A stretch of DNA of 64,000 nucleotides from DASQZT01 sp963728965 (GTDB lineage: Bacteria; Acidobacteriota; Terriglobia; Bryobacterales; Bryobacteraceae). The stretch lies in the NCBI GenBank assembly GCA_963728965.1, contig CAVSMH010000012.1, positions 1,064,722-1,128,721 on the forward strand, given 5' to 3'. Positions 1 to 8,029 of the stretch are shown here, piece by piece (positions within the stretch are counted from its first letter, which is position 1; every line of letters starts with the position of its first letter). The translations under genes were made by a program, and so were the position numbers. Below the pieces are notes generated by a model. The model saw only the letters and a list, made by a program, of their open reading frames with translations, made no database searches and had not been told where the DNA came from.

Positions 1-474
1 AGTCTGAGCCAGACGCGCAAATCCGCTTAGGGTGTCGGCCGAGGCCTGGCCACCGGTCAAAACGCAATGCAGGAAAATTCGCCGGCCGGACGACTTCAGA
101 AGGGCCACGGCGTTGTTCTCCAGTATGTAGTTCCATAGCGGAATGAACGTTGAGGCGCCGTTGTCCACGATGAACGTACCGGATTCCGTTAGCAGGCTCT
201 CCATGAGTCCGTCGAACGCCCGCTGGTCAACTGATCCCTCTCGCATCAGGTCCAGCCGCTCGGCCCCGAGTTCGTTGTAATGCGCCAGGGTTTGATTCAC
301 CGGGTCCGCGTCAATGCACCGGACGGAGATTCCCTTCCTGTGTCTGAAGTATTGCGCCAGCAGCGAGGCCACGAGACTTTTGCCGACACCTCCCTTGCCC
401 TGTAGCGAGAGATGCACCGTGGTAGTCGGGAGATCCCCTGCTGGATTTGAACTGCCGTTCCGTGAGTTCGCCAT
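1..474 (-). CDS. traL: Conjugal transfer protein TraL (ParA-like ATPase), 3' end beyond the window
   Basis: The reading frame starts with ATG at 474 and is open to base 1, giving the first 158 residues. The N-terminal Walker A motif is of the deviant ParA/MinD type (GKGGVGKS, residues 26-33). It is followed by CIDADPVN (about 53-60) and a VDNGAST motif, which are typical of the TraL proteins of IncP-like plasmids and integrative conjugative elements. TraL is an accessory cytoplasmic ATPase of the conjugation core region. The frameshifted traK lies just upstream on the same strand, which is the traK-traL order of IncP transfer regions. The family call is from recognised motifs; whether the protein still works is unknown because its 3' end is not visible. 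Confidence 0.8.
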   Translation of the reverse strand, partial: MANSRNGSSNPAGDLPTTTVHLSLQGKGGVGKSLVASLLAQYFRHRKGISVRCIDADPVNQTLAHYNELGAERLDLMREGSVDQRAFDGLMESLLTESGTFIVDNGASTFIPLWNYILENNAVALLKSSGRRIFLHCVLTGGQASADTLSGFARLAQT

Positions 475-512
475 GTTCGTTCCTTTATTGCGTCGCTTCG
501 AGGGGGTATGGA

Positions 513-903
513 TCATCTGGGCCCGAACAGTTCTTCGTCCGGCAGCGTCCCTGAATACTCGAATCCGGGACGATGCTCACTTAACCGCCGCAGGTTCCGA
601 AGTGGATCCACGGGTGCAGGTTTGACCGATCTTTCTCCCGGCCTGTCCGGTGCGGTAGCCTGTTTTGGACCGCGCTCAGCCTTCGGCTGAACGTCGCGTT
701 GGAGCATCGCCACAATTCGACAGAGAGGTGGAATATGGCATTACGATGCCATCCAACTGAAGCGTTTTGTGAATGTCGCGCAAAGAGTGGCCCACGGTCA
801 GGCAATCCTGAATCGTCGGCCATAGCGCGCGAAGAATCCCGATGCGCGTTTTCGGCATCTGTTCGGCGAATGCTCTCAGGTTCGGTGCCGAAACGGAATT
901 CAT
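513..903 (-). pseudogene. traK: TraK-like relaxosome protein gene, broken by a +1 frameshift
   Basis: Two overlapping frames together make one TraK-like protein of about 129 residues. The first frame (ATG at 903) gives the N-terminal part, including KTRIGILRALWP and SLRDIHKTLQLDG. After MPYST, at about 721-726, one extra base in a TCTC run throws the frame off. The next frame continues with LCRIVAMLQRD and ends with PGFEYSGTLPDEELFG just before a TGA at 513. Dropping one base joins the two halves without loss. IncP TraK binds oriT next to the relaxase site. A purine-rich AGAAGGGGGG lies about 15 bases upstream of the start. Either the gene is inactivated or this is a sequencing error; the equally broken neighbours favour decay. 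Confidence 0.65.
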
Positions 904-1197
904 TCGTGAACCAGCCCCCCTTCTAGTTGTTTACAGCAAATTCTCAGTAAATACAAGCTAGCTTGCATAAGGTCTAACGGCTTCTCACATGTTCTCGCGA
1001 AGTCTCACGGATGCTCATTCAATCGCATCTTTAGGCAACGGAGGCAGCAACGAAGAGCGTAGTGGAACATAAAGGAGTGCCGGTATGGTGCCTGATTCTT
1101 GTTGCTTAAGTGTCGGGCTAGCAGTAGTATAGCTGGATTGTACATGCTAGCTATTATAGCGGCTAAAAGCCGGGTGCCGTGAAGCGGGGGAAGCGCG
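904..1197. other. Gap between divergent traK- and traJ-like starts: candidate oriT region
   Basis: I see no credible gene in this AT-richer 294-base gap. It holds a perfect 12-bp palindrome, CAAGCTAGCTTG, at 954-965, a run of related TCTCA/CTCAC words at about 980-1020, and a 5-bp-stem hairpin (CGGCT-AAA-AGCCG) shortly before the traJ-like start. In IncP-type elements oriT lies between divergent traK and traJ, so the position fits. I found no clear match to a known nick site, so the assignment rests on context only. Confidence 0.3.
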
Positions 1198-1482
1198 ATG
1201 GCCAAGTGGGAACGATTCGAACTCCGGCTGTCGGAGGAGCAACTGGCTGTGGTGAAGCGTACAGCCCAGGTCCGCGGATTCCGGTCTGTGAGCGGATATA
1301 TCCAGGCGGTGCTGACGAGGGACTTGCGCGATTCGCCGCCCGACCAACCGAGCCAGAGTTTCGGCTCCGCCCGCGGCGGCCCCGGGTCCCTCGCGACGAA
1401 AACAAGGCTTGGTCGCGATCCTTCAAGAATCTCATCCACCTCGTCACTGGACTGGGCGATCAGCGCGTCGAGATTGCCATGA
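1198..1482 (+). pseudogene. TraJ-like DNA-binding protein, N-terminal remnant
   Basis: The ATG at 1198 follows a good ribosome binding site (GGGGGAA, about 6 bases upstream). The first 45 residues look like a real ribbon-helix-helix relaxosome accessory protein of the TraJ/MobC kind (KWERFELRLSEEQ, then a GYIQAVLTRDL helix). After about residue 60 the translation loses protein character, because from about 1405 the DNA belongs to a VOC-family remnant in another frame. The gene therefore seems cut off by a deletion or rearrangement. It diverges from the traK-like gene, as traJ does from traK in IncP elements. The TraJ name is inferred from position plus fold pattern. Confidence 0.4.
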
Positions 1483-1759
1483 TGCGCACGCCGGACGGCC
1501 ACGGCCGGATCGAGCTCTCCCGCTTCCTCACGCCGCCTGTCGTCGCGGATCACCGCAATGCCCCGGTGAACGCTCTAGGCTACCTCCGCGTCATGTTCGC
1601 CGTAGACGACATCGACGAGACGCTTGAAAGGCTCCGCAAGCGCGGTGCGCAGCTCGTAGGCGAAGTAGTCCAGTTATAAAGACGCGTATCGGCTCTGCTA
1701 CATCCGCGGGCCTGAAGGGCTTCTCATCGGACTCGCCCAAGAACTCAGCTGAGCGCAAT
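1425..1759 (+). pseudogene. VOC (glyoxalase/dioxygenase superfamily) gene remnant with a frameshift
   Basis: The frame encodes RVEIAMMRTPDGHGR, PVNALGYLRVMF and VDDIDETLERLRKRGAQLVGE, the central strands of a vicinal-oxygen-chelate protein. It then meets a premature stop after VVQL. A single extra T at 1674-1675 explains the stop: in the next frame DAYRLCYIRGPEGLLIGLAQEL follows at once and ends at a natural TGA at 1757-1759. The N-terminal half of the protein is missing, and the 5' side is fused to the traJ-like remnant. With 5' truncation and a frameshift this is a dead gene. A second, separate VOC gene lies at 8030-8425. Confidence 0.65.
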
Positions 1760-2309
1760 GCGAAGACGTCGGAGAGACCGCCGCTTTCAGCCGCCGAGTG
1801 GATCGTCGCCAACCCTTCCCTAATCCGGTAACGGAAGAGTAGCGCGTTTATGGGGACTAATCCAACGGAAGATCATTGCTCCTCTGCTCGAATGCTACTT
1901 CGGAATGGCCCTCCGCCCCTCCGAATCGACCTGCCGTCTCGCAGGCCAATACCCCAACGACGCGGAGACCATCCGGGCTCACGAGGCTCACGCAAGCCAA
2001 TCTTAAGGCGCGGGGGGAAGGTCGTTGGAATCCGTCGAGGGACCATTTAAGATGACATGCAGCCGCCCTTCCGAAGGATCGGGAAGGTTCGCCGCGTGAA
2101 TACTGTAATCAATAGTGAATGAGCCAATCCGTGCTTCTGAGTCGAACATTACGTAGAACGCCTCAAGAGACTCAACGAACCCGTGCTTGAGCATGGCAAT
2201 TGACACGTTGACGTCGTAGCTGTTTGTTCGGCGGATCTGTGGCGTACTGACGTTCGTGGGTCTTGAGAAATCCGGTAGATTGAGGGAAGGTACGCGCGCA
2301 AGAACACTT

Positions 2310-2348
2310 TGCGCTTGCCCCGTTTGCTGAGACAAATAGTTAAGACAC
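2310..2348 (+). repeat. Terminal inverted repeat of the IS3-family element (orfB side)
   Basis: Read inward it begins TGCGCTTGCCCCG and shares GAGACAAA(T/C)AGTTAAGACAC with the other end. The target duplication CTT abuts it at 2307-2309. Confidence 0.85.
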
Positions 2349-2795
2349 TGTTGACCGTTCGCTGCCATTTCATTGTGCCCCATCCCGGAACGGTTTTAGG
2401 ATGAAGCTGCCGGTGAAGCGGAGACGGGCTCTGCTGGCGAGCACCCCGATCAAGGAATAGCCGGCCAGAACTCATCTGCGGACGATGAGATGGAGCGCGG
2501 TCCTCCCGACACGCTCTGCTACCCGGGTTCGGGGCCGACCGACGGGAGGCGGCACGGCTCCCGGCCTGGGGTTTGGTTTTCATACCACATCGGACCAGAT
2601 AGATTCCGCCATGCCTTGAAAAACGCATTCTGATGGCCGTCAGAATGAGACCGCCGGGGTAGCCCGGCCAGTGGGGAGGCATCGGCGCAAACTCGGCTGT
2701 GGCGATTACAATCCGGACCACGTAGCTGCCGGTCGCTTGTCGAGTTTCCCTGTATAGGGCGCCTTTGCTTCCGCCATTCATATGATGCGTCGATG
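2349..2795. other. Noncoding tail inside the IS, between orfB and the terminal repeat
   Basis: About 450 bases separate the orfB stop from the terminal repeat, whereas most IS3 elements leave well under 100. Open frames exist on the minus strand, but their translations (rich in R, P and S, without domain-like pattern) do not convince me. I see no second transposase or passenger gene. The stretch could be captured host DNA or a structured noncoding region. Confidence 0.4.
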
Positions 2796-3644
2796 TCATA
2801 GGGCGCGGCGGCATGCGCTCGTGGTTGCTGCCTGGCCCAACAACTGTTGTTCAAACTCCACCGGCGGCCGGTAGCCGAGCGCCGAATGGAGGCGTTTGCG
2901 GTTGTACACCCGTTCCAGGAAGTGCTTTATGGAAGCCCGCGCCTCCGCCAGATCGCGGTATTCCTGGCGATACACCTCCTCATATTTGAGGGTCTTCATG
3001 AACGATTCGCAGGCCGCATTGTCGAACGGATTTCCCTTGCGACTCATGCTGATGGTGATGTCCCGGCTCTTCAGCAGGTCCGTGTAGTCTTGTGAGGCGT
3101 ACTGCACGCCGCGGTCAGAATGATGCACCAAACCCGGCGCCGGTATGCGCCGCTCAAGCGCCATGCGAAGCGCTGCGATGGTAAGCTCGTCCTCCAACGT
3201 TCGGTCCAGCGCCCAGCCAATCACCCGCCGCGAGTAGGCATCCAAGATGACAGCTAGATACACGAACTCCGCTGCCAGTCGAATGTAGGTGATGTCCGCC
3301 ACCCACAGTTGATCGATGTCGGTCAACGCCATCCCGCGCGCCAGGTTCGGGTACACCGGCCGACTGTGATTGGAGTTCGTGGTCACCAGGAACTTCCGTC
3401 GCCGCAGGCACAGCAGATTGTCCTCCCGCATCAGGCGGTACACCCGGTTCGGCCCGACCTGCCAGCCGCGCCGGTGCAGTTCTTCGGTCATGCGTGGCCG
3501 TCCATAGGCGGGAAACTCCAAGGCGATCCGCTGGATGGCATCCCGTAGATCGATGTCCTTATCCCCGGCGGCCGGCGTGGTCAGGAACCGGTAGTAGCCG
3601 GCCCGGCTCAGATGGGCCAGCGCGCACATCTCGGCGATGCTCAT
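2796..3644 (-). CDS. IS3-family transposase OrfB (DDE integrase core)
   Basis: The 282-residue protein holds a short HTH_21-like N-terminus (RPRMTEELHRRGW, RVYRLMRE) and an rve integrase core. The catalytic triad is visible as D117 (WVADITY), D177 (HHSDRGVQY) and E213 (NAACESFMKTLK), with the D(35)E-like spacing of the IS3 family. It ends with the usual HSALGYRPP motif. The start overlaps the orfA stop in an ATGA at 3641-3644, so translation is probably by coupled re-initiation in addition to, or instead of, the -1 frameshift typical of the family. Length and motifs are intact, so the element may be active. Confidence 0.95.
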   Translation of the reverse strand: MSIAEMCALAHLSRAGYYRFLTTPAAGDKDIDLRDAIQRIALEFPAYGRPRMTEELHRRGWQVGPNRVYRLMREDNLLCLRRRKFLVTTNSNHSRPVYPNLARGMALTDIDQLWVADITYIRLAAEFVYLAVILDAYSRRVIGWALDRTLEDELTIAALRMALERRIPAPGLVHHSDRGVQYASQDYTDLLKSRDITISMSRKGNPFDNAACESFMKTLKYEEVYRQEYRDLAEARASIKHFLERVYNRKRLHSALGYRPPVEFEQQLLGQAATTSACRRAL

Positions 3645-4018
3645 GCTCGTTTCCCTCCGGACTTGCTCCTGGATGTTCCCGTAGATCGCGGCTTTCCAGT
3701 CAATGCCTGCAACCTCCGCTGTTCCTCGATGCGTTGCAAGCTGCGCTTTAAAAAATCGATCTCCAGGGTTTGCTGGCCGATTTTCCGCTCCAGCTTGGCC
3801 TGCTCGGTATCATCCCACCGCTGCTTTCCCAAGCCCGGAAACGCATTGCCCGGTCCTTCACGGAATTCCCGGCGCCAGCGATGCAGGACATTCGGGTTCA
3901 CCTCAAATGCCCGCGCCACCTCGGCAATCGAGGACCCCGTCTCCAGCCGTCGGATGGCGGCCAATTTCTCCTCACGCGTGAAAGTTCGTCGTGACAGCCC
4001 CATGACACAATTCTCCAT
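3641..4018 (-). CDS. IS3-family transposase OrfA (HTH protein)
   Basis: The 125-residue protein starts 51 bases inside the IS end. Residues of about 10-55 form a helix-turn-helix of the transposase-8 type (EEKLAAIRRLETGSSIAEVARAF, then NVLHRWRREF), followed by a leucine-zipper-like helix (ERKIGQQTLEIDFLKRSL) that normally drives OrfA/OrfB multimerisation. It binds the terminal repeats. Its last codons and stop overlap the orfB start (ATGA). Confidence 0.93.
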   Translation of the reverse strand: MENCVMGLSRRTFTREEKLAAIRRLETGSSIAEVARAFEVNPNVLHRWRREFREGPGNAFPGLGKQRWDDTEQAKLERKIGQQTLEIDFLKRSLQRIEEQRRLQALTGKPRSTGTSRSKSGGKRA

Positions 4019-4030
4019 TCAATGGAATTT

Positions 4031-4069
4031 GTGTCTTAACTGTTTGTCTCAAAAATCGGGACAAGTCCA
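4031..4069 (-). repeat. Terminal inverted repeat of the IS3-family element (orfA side)
   Basis: Read inward on the minus strand it begins TGGACTTGTCCCG. It matches the opposite end at 32 of 39 positions. The target duplication CTT follows at 4070-4072. The repeat also supplies the premature stop codon that ends the interrupted PIN frame. Confidence 0.85.
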
Positions 4070-5268
4070 CTTGGGAGCTGAAAAGCCGACGCCATTCTCT
4101 CAGCGAGGGTTTCCGGCTTACGCGGCGGATTCGGTTTCTGTGGTTTCTTCGGCAACCCGTTTTCTGTAACCAGAGCGAAGCCATCCGGAAAGTGCAAGAA
4201 AATGTCAAGATCTTCAGCGGGGCAAGTCCCTTCGTTTACCGCCACAATCTCTAGGCGCATTGTATTGGCTAGGAGCGCGTAGACGCGCTCTATGCCCACG
4301 ACGTACTCCGCGTACGCAGCATAAAACAAATCAAGTTGCTCGTTATACTTCCCGATGTCTTCGGCTGGAATTTCGTTTAACGATGCGAGAATCTGTTCCG
4401 ACGAACGTGGTTGGTTAACCCCAGGCACTTCCATCTTCGGATACTTGGCCCGAACCTCTGCCGCGCTGGGCGTCTCCAACTTCGGCCGGTTCGGCGCTGG
4501 TAACTGCACTCTCAGTTGTGGTTCGTTGGTATTAAAGAGCAGCCTCACCTGAGGCAAGCGGTTGCGGAGTCGCATTACTTCAGATTCAAGTTCGCGGCGC
4601 TTCTTCTCCTCGGGGAGAAGTTCGTCGGGTAAACGTAGGCCCGCTGGTAATTGAACAACAGAGATACCGTGTGACTTCGCCTTAAGCTTCAGCCCCAAAT
4701 CCCCAGTAACCAAGCGAGTCACGCCTGAATCTGCTTCGATGTTGTATTCGAGCATGCTCGCTATAAGATGATCATCTGCAATATCGCGGGAAAGATTGAA
4801 TGTGGCGAAGTCAATCAGCGGATCCTGAACCCGGAACTGGAGTTCGACACCATTCCGAATGAAAACAGGCCAGGCCCTCTCGGACCATTCGTCCAGGACC
4901 TTAAGGACTGCAGCGGCTCGCTCTCGCGTTTTCAAAGATGTGGGAGAATCCTTGTGCCGGTTCAACTCGCGAATGACGACCGGAGCCACTATCAAGCGTA
5001 CGCCCGTCGAATGAAGCAGTGCCAGCCAGTCAAGTTGGTCGGGTCTCGGGAAATGCAAGAACGTGTTCGTATCGAGAAACGCGATGAGTTCCAACATAGC
5101 TCCCCTGATCATAGCGCCGAGCACCTAGAGGTTGCTGCGGAGAGATGTCCCGCGGGTAGCTGACTATCAAGTACGCCAGGGGTCGACACCTCATCCTTCC
5201 ACTGCTGTGGCGGAGAGCGGTCGCCACCCGGAGGGCAGACCGGTTTGCTGGCAGGACCAAGGCCAGTT

Positions 5269-6222
5269 TCAGCTTTGGGGCGGGGCGTTCGGCTCGATCC
5301 CTATTGAATCGTTGACGGCGTCGCGGAGTCGCTGCTTACATCCCAGGTAGCGCTCTGTCGTCTGAACGCTGACGTGGCCAAGCAAGAACTGGATCTGCTC
5401 CAACTCGCCACCACGCTCGTGGCACAGCCGAGCGCATGTCCGACGGAGGTCATGAGGCGCCACATTGCCAAGATTGCAGGTCTGGCACGCCTCCTTTACA
5501 ACTCCCCAGATGACCTTGGGACTGAACCCGTGGACGGCAATCCGCCCCGCCTTGTTGATGGCGCGGAAGATCGGGCCATTGGTAATCTTCGCCCGATTCA
5601 TCCAGGTTCGCAATCCAGCCGCAATCCAGTACGGGACGGGAACGGTACGCACATGACCCCCCTTCCCGACGAGATCCGCGATTACCCAATGTTCTTCTCG
5701 TTGCTGCAAATCCTCAACTCCGAGCGCGGCCACCTCCGCGCGACGCAATCCGCACCCCAACAGCACAGACACCATAGCGTAATCTCGGATTCCCCGCAGA
5801 GTATTCCGGTCGAAAACGCCGAGTAAGCCTCTCGCTTGTTCAGCGGTCAACCAGTTGCCCAACCGAACGCCGAACTTCTTTACGCCTTTGACCCGCCGGA
5901 TTCCGGCGGCCAAGTCGGGACTGAGCAGTCCGGCATCGGCGGCTTCATATGCGAGGCGCCGGACCGCCGCAAGCCGGAGGTTGATAGTGGAAGAGGCGTA
6001 ATGGGCCTGCTCGAGAAAGATGCGATAGCGAGTAACAACGGTCTTGTTGAAGGCCAATCGGGGCTCCGAGCAGTACCAATCGATGAACTCCCGGATGGCG
6101 TGATCATATGAGCGCTGGGAACTTTGGGATGTCAGGCTGTTCAGGACTGCCGACTTCGACTGCTCCAGGTCGGGCAGCCGCAAAACAGTCCTGGGCGTTC
6201 GTTTCCGTTTGGGTTTGGACAT
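5269..6222 (-). CDS. Tyrosine recombinase / integrase (XerC/D-like)
   Basis: With the start at 6222 (MSKPKRKR; an in-frame start at 6285 adds unlikely sequence) the protein has 317 residues. The N-terminal half is a SAM-like core-binding domain (SQRSYDHAIREFIDWY). The C-terminal half is the catalytic domain with the full residue set: R160 (GLRRAEV), K188 (GKGGH), H257 and R260 (HDLRRT), H283 (LLGHVSVQTT) and nucleophile Y292 (ERYLG). It would catalyse site-specific integration or excision. It lies in the accessory region near conjugation remnants, an IS and a TIR gene, so it probably belonged to a mobile island. I could not identify an att site. Confidence 0.92.
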   Translation of the reverse strand: MSKPKRKRTPRTVLRLPDLEQSKSAVLNSLTSQSSQRSYDHAIREFIDWYCSEPRLAFNKTVVTRYRIFLEQAHYASSTINLRLAAVRRLAYEAADAGLLSPDLAAGIRRVKGVKKFGVRLGNWLTAEQARGLLGVFDRNTLRGIRDYAMVSVLLGCGLRRAEVAALGVEDLQQREEHWVIADLVGKGGHVRTVPVPYWIAAGLRTWMNRAKITNGPIFRAINKAGRIAVHGFSPKVIWGVVKEACQTCNLGNVAPHDLRRTCARLCHERGGELEQIQFLLGHVSVQTTERYLGCKQRLRDAVNDSIGIEPNAPPQS

Positions 6223-6555
6223 GCCGCCAGTCTGACATTTACGGTCTCGTCGCGGGCCCATGTCGCTCGAACGTCCGCTCGGCAATCTCCCAAGAAGCGC
6301 CCGTTCGGAAGAACCCGGGCCGGCACATCCACGAGATGCGCGTCAACTGGATGCGGATTTCACGGGAGAGATCGCGCAGCCCTCGCCCATACACCCGATG
6401 GGCGATTCCACGCCGGGGAATGGATGCCGGCCAATAGGATCGCGACAGCCTCTGGCGAATTCGCGTCTTTCGTTTTTTCCGATGCCCGTCTGCCTGTAGC
6501 CGGCTGCCCTGAGGGATTCCGCTACAATGGGTATGGCCCTCACGGAGCGTTCTCG
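6223..6555. other. Intergenic region between divergent integrase and TIR genes
   Basis: No convincing gene. A TACAAT hexamer at about 6529-6534, some 25 bases before the TIR start, could be a -10 box, but no good -35 element is at the right distance. Frames that run through here into the TIR gene have no protein-like character before 6556. Confidence 0.4.
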
Positions 6556-7617
6556 ATGGTGAATGTTCCTTACGATGTATTCTTGTCCCACAATAGCGAA
6601 GACAAGGCCCAAGTGGAGAAGCTTGCTGCGCGACTCGCCAGGAAGGCTGGCATTCGCCCGTGGCTGGACAAATGGAATCTGATTCCTGGCGATCCCTGGC
6701 AGCCTGCCATAGAGCAGGCCCTTGCTGTCTGCCGTTCTTGCGCAGTCTTCGTCGGTCGGAGTGAGATAGGTCCATGGCAGCTTGAAGAGATGCGGGCTGC
6801 AATTAGCCGCCGAGTCACCGACGCAAATGGGCATTTCAGAGTGATACCGGTGCTCCTGCCTCCAGGCAGTCGGGAGCTGATCAATAAGTTGCCCCCATTT
6901 CTATCTGCCGCCTCATGGGTCGAGTTCTCTAACGGCCTTGCGGACAGGGATGCCTTTCGGCGGCTAGTGTGTGGCATTCAAGGTAAGGAGCCAGGTCCGA
7001 ATAGTCCCCGTCGCCCTAAGAACAAGTCAGTCCGGTGGGTTCTCGTGCTCGACGGAGAATATGAAGACCAAACGCGAGCACGAACGGAAGCTATAGCCGA
7101 GCATTTGCGAACTCTTCTGAGCGATGCTCGATTGACGATCAGGAGGATTGATCCCGGTTCGCTCGTAATTGTCCTTGAGAGCTCACTCGAAGCCTTTGAA
7201 TTGATGAAGGACCTCGTCCGAGAGCATCAACTAAATCGTGTTCTTGACATGGACGTGCTGAACGTTCAGGCGGAGGATGACTGGAAAGCGCGCCACGCGC
7301 TCAAACCGGCCTTTCTACTTGAGAATCCATTCGATAGCATAGAAGGCTCTCACGAATATGTTGCATTGCTGGCGGAGGTCCTTAATCAGGTCCGCCGAGA
7401 TGTCGAAGCCGAGATTCAGAATGCAGAAAGGGAAGCCGGGGACAGGCGGAAGGAAGCCCTGCTACTTGTTTCTTACAATTTAGCAAAGCTAAACCTGCAC
7501 ATCACGTCGTCCCGCCGAATTCTGAACGATCTTAGGACGCTTCGAAGGCTGCTTTTGAGTGAACGCACCGGAGCTAAGGGCAAGTTAGAAGATTTACCTG
7601 GGGAAGCGTCAGGGTGA
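6556..7617 (+). CDS. TIR-domain protein, probable anti-phage NADase-type effector
   Basis: The start at 6556 is chosen because the TIR fold begins immediately (YDVFLSHNSEDK, residues 6-17) and a GGAG lies about 10 bases upstream; the longer frame from 6124 is non-protein-like. The 353-residue protein has an N-terminal TIR domain of about 140 residues with WLDKWNLIPGDPW (37-49), AVFVGRSEIGPWQ (63-75) and an acidic pair E77/E78 where bacterial TIR NADases keep their catalytic glutamate. Residues of about 160-245 form a second alpha/beta domain with a DPGSLVIVLESS motif that I have seen in other conflict-type proteins but cannot name. A helical C-terminus follows. The setting beside an integrase suggests phage defence by NAD+ depletion, which is inference. 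Confidence 0.8.
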   Translation: MVNVPYDVFLSHNSEDKAQVEKLAARLARKAGIRPWLDKWNLIPGDPWQPAIEQALAVCRSCAVFVGRSEIGPWQLEEMRAAISRRVTDANGHFRVIPVLLPPGSRELINKLPPFLSAASWVEFSNGLADRDAFRRLVCGIQGKEPGPNSPRRPKNKSVRWVLVLDGEYEDQTRARTEAIAEHLRTLLSDARLTIRRIDPGSLVIVLESSLEAFELMKDLVREHQLNRVLDMDVLNVQAEDDWKARHALKPAFLLENPFDSIEGSHEYVALLAEVLNQVRRDVEAEIQNAEREAGDRRKEALLLVSYNLAKLNLHITSSRRILNDLRTLRRLLLSERTGAKGKLEDLPGEASG

Positions 7618-8029
7618 GCGAGTAATGCCACGTTGAGACGGCTCCAGTGCCGTTAGACAGCTCGCGCGACGACGAGGGGGTCACGACTACCGAATGACTA
7701 GATATTCTGACCGGGTTGCCCCAACATCCATACGGACGAGAATTCGCCTACGGTGAGACTGGCCTGAAAGGGCCTCGGGGAGCGTCGGGCCGATTGGGAA
7801 CGAGAAGTCGGCTTCGCAGCGCCGATCCGTCACATGTCCGAGAAACGCCCGATGTGAGATGTGGCATGGGAAGGCTCCTGCTGGCGGGAGCATTTGTCGA
7901 TCGCGTTGGGACGTGGTTTGCTGGCAGCAATTGCGCCAACGACAACCTGCGAGGTACTGGCTGTCCACGCTGGTTACGAGGGGGACGCCGTCATGCCCTG
8001 GGTCGTCCAAACCGCGTGCTCGTGCTCGG
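7618..8029. other. Gap of about 410 bases without a recognisable gene
   Basis: Open frames occur on both strands, but their translations are arginine/serine/cysteine-rich and lack domain pattern, so I call none. It marks the edge between the accessory block on the left and the PadR/ADOP block on the right. I see no terminator, RNA gene or repeat. Confidence 0.5.

Larger units (their letters stand above)
2310..4069 (-). mobile_element. IS3-family insertion sequence, complete, with inverted repeats and 3-bp target duplication
   Basis: The element is bounded by imperfect terminal inverted repeats (2310-2348 and 4031-4069, 32 of 39 positions matching, both ending in TG) and flanked by a direct CTT at 2307-2309 and 4070-4072. 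TG termini and 3-bp duplications are usual for the IS3 family. It carries orfA and orfB on the minus strand. Its 1760 bp exceeds the usual 1.2-1.5 kb because about 450 bp of apparently noncoding DNA lies between the orfB stop and the right repeat. It interrupts a PIN-domain gene, and precise removal restores that reading frame, which confirms the ends. Confidence 0.9.
2003..5097 (-). pseudogene. PIN-domain protein gene, split in two by an IS3-family insertion
   Basis: The 5' part runs from 5097 to 4070 and the 3' part from 2306 to 2003. Removing the IS (2310-4069) and one copy of the CTT duplication rejoins them exactly in frame (FQLPSVLARVPS) to a 443-residue protein. The start at 5097 is preferred over 5124 because AGGGGA sits 4 bases upstream. 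The N-terminus is a PIN nuclease-like domain (FLDTNTFLHF, VIRELNRHK, DDHLIAS, VTGDLGL carry the expected acidic residues). A coiled linker and a C-terminal beta-rich domain follow (IFLHFPDGF before the insertion, RRTNSYDV and IHAANLPDP after). PIN domains usually cleave RNA; the role of this protein is unknown. The insertion separates the C-terminal domain, so the gene is probably dead. Confidence 0.8.

Noticed and set aside
2149..2854. Minus-strand ORFs in the IS tail as possible passenger genes
   Set aside because: They overlap each other in different frames, run across the IS end or into orfB, and show no domain-like pattern.
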